Assembly (NCBI GenBank): GCA_030533035.1
Contig: JAUNJW010000052.1
Span: 1 to 10,477, forward strand
Direction of reading: 5' to 3'
Source: Erysipelotrichaceae bacterium
GTDB lineage: Bacteria; Bacillota_I; Bacilli_A; Erysipelotrichales; Erysipelotrichaceae
DNA: 10,477 bases
The notes beneath the pieces were generated by a model. The model was given only the letters and a program-made list of their open reading frames with translations, was not told the origin of the DNA and did not search any database. A program made the translations under genes and the position numbers. Below, one piece after another: positions 6,801-10,477 of the stretch. The first letter of the stretch is position 1. Each line of letters starts with the position of its first letter.

Positions 6801-7556
6801 ATGATTACCGAAAGACTGGACGAAATACTGAGCCGCGAAGATCAGGGAAGTTCTGATTACAACACAGCCGCCTGGCTCAAAGATCACCTCTCTGTGATTT
6901 CATCACAGACACTTAAAACAACAGCTGAGCAGTGCGGCGTTTCGCCTACATTGCTCTCGGGACTGGTGAAGTCAATGGGCTTTGAGGATTATCGTGACTT
7001 CCGTGAACAGTGCCGCAAATTCGCTCCTATGGCGTCATACAGAAGAATTCTCTTCGCTGATGAAGAAAGTCTTGCCGAAAATATTGAGTCAATGACACGG
7101 CGCAAGATTGAAACCATCGAATACACCACAGAGAGAATCGGCCAGGACCGCATGCGCGAACTCGCATACCGGGTCATGAAGGCGAAGCGTATTTATCTTT
7201 TCGCCCAGGGATATACAAGACCTCTTGCCCACTATCTGAGAACAGAGCTCATGCTGTACGGCAAGGAAGTCGTCATCACCGACCGCCAGCTGGAAGATGA
7301 TTACCGCGTTGCCAAGGGCGACCTGTTTATCTTCCTGAGTATTATCGGCCAGGCATTCCGGGTCAATCCTGAAATCGCAGTCAAGATCAACTCCATCCGC
7401 GCTGACAAGTGGCTGATCACCTGCAACGAGGAACTGGAATTCTCCGGTGAGAGATGGGTGGTTCCGGCCAAGGATTCTGATTACAGCGAGTTTGCCATCC
7501 GCCACGCGCTGGATCTGCTTCTGGCCCTGATCCAGAAAATGGACAACGAGCTTTAA
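6801..7556 (+). CDS. MurR/RpiR-family transcriptional regulator
   Basis: This 251-residue DNA-binding protein has an N-terminal helix-turn-helix domain (about 1-78, with TTAEQCGVSPTLLSGLVKSM at 40-59 as its core) and a C-terminal SIS sugar-phosphate domain (about 115-230). Such proteins sense phosphosugars and control genes for sugar or amino sugar use. The SIS loop that usually reads G-x-G-x-S is AQGYTR here (135-140), so ligand binding may differ or be lost. The start must be ATG 6801: an in-frame stop lies at 6768-6770 and no other ATG, GTG or TTG comes between. There is no Shine-Dalgarno site before it. It diverges from galE across a 126-base gap, so galE and the gene itself are the nearest possible targets; this is inference. 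Confidence 0.88.
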   Translation: MITERLDEILSREDQGSSDYNTAAWLKDHLSVISSQTLKTTAEQCGVSPTLLSGLVKSMGFEDYRDFREQCRKFAPMASYRRILFADEESLAENIESMTRRKIETIEYTTERIGQDRMRELAYRVMKAKRIYLFAQGYTRPLAHYLRTELMLYGKEVVITDRQLEDDYRVAKGDLFIFLSIIGQAFRVNPEIAVKINSIRADKWLITCNEELEFSGERWVVPAKDSDYSEFAIRHALDLLLALIQKMDNEL

Positions 7557-7566
7557 GGAACACTGA

Positions 7567-7595
7567 GGATCTGAATATTCAGGTCCTTTCTTTTT
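7567..7595 (+). terminator. Terminator of the RpiR-type gene
   Basis: GGATCTGAA (7567-7575) pairs with TTCAGGTCC (7578-7586), with one T-G pair, and is followed by TTTCTTTTT (7587-7595). It lies ten bases after the stop codon and isolates the regulator gene from the rubredoxin gene. Confidence 0.85.
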
Positions 7596-7658
7596 GCCCT
7601 GCATAACAGCCGTCTGAAAGCGCTTTGCTTCTTTCTTCCTTTAAACCGCTGAATCGTG

Positions 7659-7664
7659 TATCAT
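7659..7664 (+). promoter_or_regulatory. Possible -10 box of the rubredoxin gene
   Basis: TATCAT matches five of six bases of the -10 consensus. Transcription would begin near 7671, right at the AAGGAGG ribosome binding site, giving a very short leader. The -35 region (TTCCTT at 7636-7641) is poor. A promoter is expected in this gap because a strong terminator lies just upstream. Confidence 0.4.
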
Positions 7665-7685
7665 AGGGAGAAGGAGGACTTTTCA

Positions 7686-7844
7686 ATGGATAAATACGTT
7701 TGCCCGTGCGGATATGTTTACGACCCTGAACTCGGTGATCCCGACAGCGGAATCGAACCGGGAACAGCGTTTGAAGATATCCCCGAGGACTGGGTCTGCC
7801 CGGTATGCGGCCTCACCAAGGATATGTTCAGCAAGGCTGAGTAA
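7686..7844 (+). CDS. Rubredoxin with a shortened first cysteine knuckle
   Basis: This 52-residue electron carrier holds one iron atom on four cysteines and serves oxidoreductases, often in oxygen or peroxide defence of anaerobes. The fold is plain from the family core: [25 protein letters not shown] and CPVCG (38-42). The first metal motif is odd: it reads C-P-C-G (Cys6, Cys8), whereas the usual motif is C-x-x-C-G, so one residue is missing. The flanks (KYV before, GYVYDP after) are normal, so this is a one-residue change and not a frameshift. ATG 7686 is chosen because AAGGAGG (7671-7677) precedes it by eight bases; an in-frame GTG at 7656 lies before that site. A terminator follows at once. 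Confidence 0.92.
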   Translation: MDKYVCPCGYVYDPELGDPDSGIEPGTAFEDIPEDWVCPVCGLTKDMFSKAE

Positions 7845-7853
7845 ACTGCATAA

Positions 7854-7878
7854 AATGGAATCTGGTGATTCCATTTTT
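7854..7878 (+). terminator. Terminator between rubredoxin and alanine dehydrogenase
   Basis: A perfect nine-base stem, AATGGAATC (7854-7862) with GATTCCATT (7867-7875), closes a TGGT loop and runs into five T residues (7874-7878). Only 31 bases lie between its end and the alanine dehydrogenase ATG. A promoter for that gene must overlap the hairpin or lie before it. Confidence 0.85.
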
Positions 7879-7909
7879 CATAGAAGACTTAGAACAGGAG
7901 AATAAATTT

Positions 7910-9028
7910 ATGAAAGTCGGATGCGTCAAGGAAATCAAAAACAACGAATTCAGAGTGGGACTGACCCCGGACAATGTCAAAAGCTATGTGAATGCCGGCC
8001 ATACTGTCATGATTGAGGCAGGCGCAGGCATCGGTTCCGGTTTCGCGGATCAGGAATACGAAGCTGCCGGAGCGCAGATCGTAAATGACCCGGCGGACGT
8101 CTGGGCTGCCGTCGACATGATGGTCAAGGTCAAGGAACCGCTCGAAGAAGAATACAAATACTTCCGTGAAGGACTTGTTCTTTATACATACTTCCACCTG
8201 GCGGCTGACCGCGGCCAGCTCGACGCGCTCAGGGAAGCGAAGATCACCGCTGTTGCCTATGAGACACTGCAGGAAAAGGACGGCAGCCTGCCGCTGCTGG
8301 CCCCGATGAGCCAGATCGCCGGCCGTCTGTCCATCCAGGAAGGCGCCAAGTATCTTGAAAAGAGATTCGGCGGCGAAGGCATCCTGCTGGCAGGTGTTCC
8401 GGGCACTCCCAAAGCCCACGTTGTCATTCTCGGCGGCGGCACAGTCGGCATGAACGCGTGCAAGATCGCGGCCGGTATGGGCGCGGACGTCACAATCCTC
8501 GATATCAACCTGAAGAGACTCGAAGAACTGGACAACCTGTTCGGTTCCAGAATCCAGACTCTTGTTTCCACAGACTCCAATGTCGAAAAGGCAGTCATCG
8601 GCGCTGACCTGGTCATCGGTTCCGTTCTGATCCCGGGCGCTTCCACACCGAAGCTGTTCAAGAAGAAGTATCTGCCTGAGATGAAGGACGGCGCGGTCTT
8701 TGTCGACGTCGCCATCGACCAGGGCGGCTGCGGCGAATCTTCCAGAGTCACAACCCATGATGATCCTGTCTACATTGAAGACGGCGTTGTCCATTACTGT
8801 GTCGGCAATATGCCGGGCGCGGTTCCCCGCACTTCCACCATCGCGCTGACCAACGCGACTGAAAGATACGGCCTGACACTGGCGGCGAAGGGCTTTGAAC
8901 AGGCCTGCCGTGACAGCGCGGTTATTTCATCCGCTGTCAATACATACAAGGGCTTTGTCACCTGCAAGTCCCTGGCTGACAGCTACGACGACATTGAATA
9001 CACAGATCTCAGCACACTGATCGGCTGA
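7910..9028 (+). CDS. ald: Alanine dehydrogenase
   Basis: The NAD-dependent enzyme interconverts L-alanine with pyruvate and ammonia, either to use alanine or to fix ammonia while reoxidising NADH. The 372-residue length is standard. Arg15 (NEFRVGLTP), Lys75 (VKVKEP) and His96 (YFHLAAD) form the pyruvate site. The NAD-binding loop is LGGGTVGMNA (174-183), ending in the acidic Asp198 (ILDIN). Asp270 (VDVAID) is the catalytic aspartate, and HYCVGNMPGAVPRTST (295-310) is a family signature. The start is ATG 7910, nine bases after AGGAG (7896-7900); in-frame codons upstream belong to the rubredoxin terminator. It heads a likely unit with the acetyltransferase one base behind it. Confidence 0.97.
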   Translation: MKVGCVKEIKNNEFRVGLTPDNVKSYVNAGHTVMIEAGAGIGSGFADQEYEAAGAQIVNDPADVWAAVDMMVKVKEPLEEEYKYFREGLVLYTYFHLAADRGQLDALREAKITAVAYETLQEKDGSLPLLAPMSQIAGRLSIQEGAKYLEKRFGGEGILLAGVPGTPKAHVVILGGGTVGMNACKIAAGMGADVTILDINLKRLEELDNLFGSRIQTLVSTDSNVEKAVIGADLVIGSVLIPGASTPKLFKKKYLPEMKDGAVFVDVAIDQGGCGESSRVTTHDDPVYIEDGVVHYCVGNMPGAVPRTSTIALTNATERYGLTLAAKGFEQACRDSAVISSAVNTYKGFVTCKSLADSYDDIEYTDLSTLIG

Positions 9029-9029
9029 A

Positions 9030-9524
9030 ATGACTGAAATACGACAGTACCGCGAAGAAGACCTGGACCAGATGATCTCCATCTGGAATGAGGTTGTGGA
9101 AGAAGGCATTGCCTTTCCCCAGACCGAAATCCTGGATCGTGAAAGCGGCAGCCTGTTTTTCGGCTCCCAGACCCATACGGCGGTCGCCTGCGAGGGGGAC
9201 ACTGTTTACGGTCTCTATATTCTTCATCCCAACAACGTCGGCAGATGCGGGCATATCTGCAACGCGTCCTATTGCGTAAGAAGCGATTTGAGAGGAAAGC
9301 ACATCGGCGAACAGCTGGTGAAGGACTGCCTGCACCAGGCATATGTCCACGGCTTCCGCGTTCTTCAGTTCAATGCCGTCGTTGAAAGCAATACCCATGC
9401 CCGCCGTCTTTACGAAAGACTCGGGTTTGTGCAGCTCGGCACAATTCCCGGCGGCTTTCTGATGAAAGACGGCCATTATGAAAACATCTGTCCCTACTAC
9501 CGTCTTCTTGACGGAACGCTCTGA
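9030..9524 (+). CDS. GNAT-family N-acetyltransferase
   Basis: This 164-residue protein has the fold that moves an acetyl group from acetyl-CoA to an amine. The acetyl-CoA loop is seen as VRSDLRGKHIGEQL (83-96), the R-G-x-x-I-G form of motif A. SNTHARRLYERLGF (120-133) is the usual motif B, with Asn121 and Tyr128. The acceptor is not predictable; an amino acid, a small toxic amine and a protein are all possible. The ATG lies one base after the alanine dehydrogenase stop (TGAAATG) with no ribosome binding site, so ribosomes that finish that gene probably restart here. This close coupling suggests a shared function around alanine or amino groups, which is inference only. Confidence 0.9.
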   Translation: MTEIRQYREEDLDQMISIWNEVVEEGIAFPQTEILDRESGSLFFGSQTHTAVACEGDTVYGLYILHPNNVGRCGHICNASYCVRSDLRGKHIGEQLVKDCLHQAYVHGFRVLQFNAVVESNTHARRLYERLGFVQLGTIPGGFLMKDGHYENICPYYRLLDGTL

Positions 9525-9584
9525 GAGAACGGCAGCCGGGATTCTGAACAAAGACAGCAGACTCGTCACGGAGGAAACAAACTT

Positions 9585-10373
9585 ATGAAGGTCATGACGG
9601 TTGATAATGAGAAGCTTGCCCTGGAGGGCCTGACAAGGACGATCCAGAAGGTGCTGCCATCCGCGGAAACAGCTTCTTTCATCAATCCGCAGGAAGCGCT
9701 GGAATACGGTGCCAGGGAAGAAATAGACATCGCGTTTCTGGATATCAATATGAACCCGGTCAACGGGGTGGAACTGGCCAGACGTCTCAAACAGACAAAT
9801 CCCCGGATCAACATCATCTTTACAACCGGTTACTCCGAGTACACCGGCGACGCGATGAAGATCCACGCCAGCGGCTATATCATGAAGCCTGTCACCATCG
9901 AAAAGGTCCGCAAGGAAATTGAGGACCTGCGCTATCCGATGCACAAGGAAACCGGAAAACGCCTGCGGGTGCAGACCTTCGGCAACTTTGAGGTATTTGC
10001 CGACAATGAACCGGTCCATTTCGCCTATACAAAAACAAAGGAACTGCTCGCCTATCTGATCGACAGGAGAGGTTCCTTATGCACCAACGGTGAAATCATG
10101 GCCATCCTCTGGGAGGATGACGCCAATGAGCGCCACACGTCCTATCTCAAGAATCTGCGCAAGGATTTAAGAGCCACCCTGGAAGGCCTGGGGTACGGGG
10201 ACGTCCTGGTCAGACGGCGCGGCATGATCGGCATTGTGCCTTCGCTGATTGACTGTGATTACTATGAACTTCTGGCCAACCGGCCGGAAGCCCGCCAGAG
10301 TTTCGCCGGGGAATACATGGTCCAGTATTCCTGGGCTGAATTCACCCAGGCAGAACTTGAAAGACTGTATTAA
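9585..10373 (+). CDS. Response regulator: receiver plus SARP-like winged-helix output
   Basis: This 262-residue regulator has a receiver domain (1-115) with phospho-acceptor Asp53 (FLDINM), Thr80-Thr81 and Lys101 (IMKPV). The acidic pair that binds Mg2+ reads Asp7-Asn8 (VDNE); more often it is Asp-Asp. The output domain (127-222) is a winged helix of the OmpR/SARP kind: FGNFEVFAD, then TKTKELLAYLIDRRG, then ERHTSYLKNLRKDLRATL. A short tail (223-262) with GEYMVQYSWAEF resembles the start of a bacterial transcriptional activator domain but is cut down. GGAGG (9570-9574) precedes ATG 9585. No terminator or clear promoter lies in the 60 bases after the acetyltransferase, so it may be in the ald unit. 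No kinase partner is in view. Its targets are unknown. Confidence 0.88.
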   Translation: MKVMTVDNEKLALEGLTRTIQKVLPSAETASFINPQEALEYGAREEIDIAFLDINMNPVNGVELARRLKQTNPRINIIFTTGYSEYTGDAMKIHASGYIMKPVTIEKVRKEIEDLRYPMHKETGKRLRVQTFGNFEVFADNEPVHFAYTKTKELLAYLIDRRGSLCTNGEIMAILWEDDANERHTSYLKNLRKDLRATLEGLGYGDVLVRRRGMIGIVPSLIDCDYYELLANRPEARQSFAGEYMVQYSWAEFTQAELERLY

Positions 10374-10374
10374 A

Positions 10375-10424
10375 AAGACTGACCGGAAGAGTCACATATA
10401 TGTGATATCCGGTCAGTTTTTCTT
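10375..10424 (+). terminator. Long terminator hairpin of the response regulator gene; 5' exon of the intron
   Basis: A perfect ten-base stem, ACTGACCGGA (10378-10387) with TCCGGTCAGT (10408-10417), extends by AAG/TTT pairs at its base and carries an inner palindrome TCACATATATGTGA (10392-10405). The T-tract is TTTTTCTT (10417-10424). It ends the possible ald-acetyltransferase-regulator unit. It is also the kind of target that group IIC introns use, and the intron starts at the next base. Confidence 0.9.
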
Positions 10425-10477
10425 GTGTACCTGGCATGGGTAACAGCTTGGCGGTGAAAGTCCGCTACGCACTTGGC
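10425..10477 (+). mobile_element. 5' end of a group IIC intron (cut by the window edge)
   Basis: The sequence starts GTGTACCTGGCATGGGTAAC, close to the 5' end of the Oceanobacillus iheyensis group IIC intron as I recall it (GTGTGCCCGGCATGGGTGCA). A hairpin GCGG (10451-10454) with CCGC (10462-10465) around TGAAAGT follows, the GGTGAAAGTCC element that recurs near the start of bacterial group II introns. The position right behind the T-tract of a terminator is the known habit of class C introns. The ribozyme core, any reverse transcriptase/maturase gene and the 3' end lie beyond the window, so completeness and activity cannot be judged. Confidence 0.85.

Noticed and set aside
9009..10019. 336-residue minus-strand frame opposite the acetyltransferase and response regulator
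   Set aside because: Both plus-strand genes are clear family members with proper starts; the antisense frame is low-complexity in character and ends inside ald.
10249..10443. 64-residue plus-strand frame running into the intron start
   Set aside because: It is an out-of-frame reading of the response regulator's 3' end and the terminator, with no ribosome binding site.

Overview
The window reads as a stretch of ordinary chromosome from an anaerobic Bacillota species of medium G+C content, of the Clostridia or Erysipelotrichia kind found in gut communities. This is an inference. It rests on purine-rich Shine-Dalgarno sites (AAGGAGG), many Rho-independent terminators, a separate PyrI regulatory chain next to PyrB, a rubredoxin and a double-cluster ferredoxin-like aldo/keto reductase. 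No phage, CRISPR, tRNA or rRNA sequence is visible.

Layout, left to right. The tail of an unknown gene and its terminator (1-132) come first. A [4Fe-4S] aldo/keto reductase (250-1371) follows. Next is a pyrBI operon (1556-2895), preceded by a leader that holds a possible 30-codon peptide and a strong terminator. A cytoplasmic family GH31 alpha-glycosidase (2998-4977) ends at a two-way terminator shared with a leftward pair: galE (6674-5658) and an unrecognised 201-residue protein (5651-5046). A MurR/RpiR-type regulator (6801-7556) diverges from galE, and its mRNA is probably leaderless. Rubredoxin (7686-7844), alanine dehydrogenase (7910-9028), a GNAT acetyltransferase (9030-9524) and a REC plus winged-helix response regulator (9585-10373) run rightward. 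The last gene ends in a long terminator hairpin. Right after its T-tract the first 53 bases of a group IIC intron begin, cut by the window edge.

How the genes work together. PyrB and PyrI form the allosteric aspartate transcarbamoylase of pyrimidine synthesis. GalE supplies UDP-galactose, and perhaps UDP-GalNAc, for the Leloir pathway and surface glycans. GH31 releases sugar from imported alpha-glycosides, and the RpiR-type protein probably senses a sugar phosphate. Alanine dehydrogenase links pyruvate, ammonia and NADH. The acetyltransferase and response regulator look co-transcribed with it. No histidine kinase is in the window.

The three observations most worth a second look are the pyrBI leader, which has the parts of UTP-sensitive, translation-coupled attenuation as in enteric bacteria; the group IIC intron placed exactly behind a terminator; and the RpiR gene, whose -10 box is spaced so that transcription would start on the A of its ATG. 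I found no clear sign of a wholly new multi-gene system.
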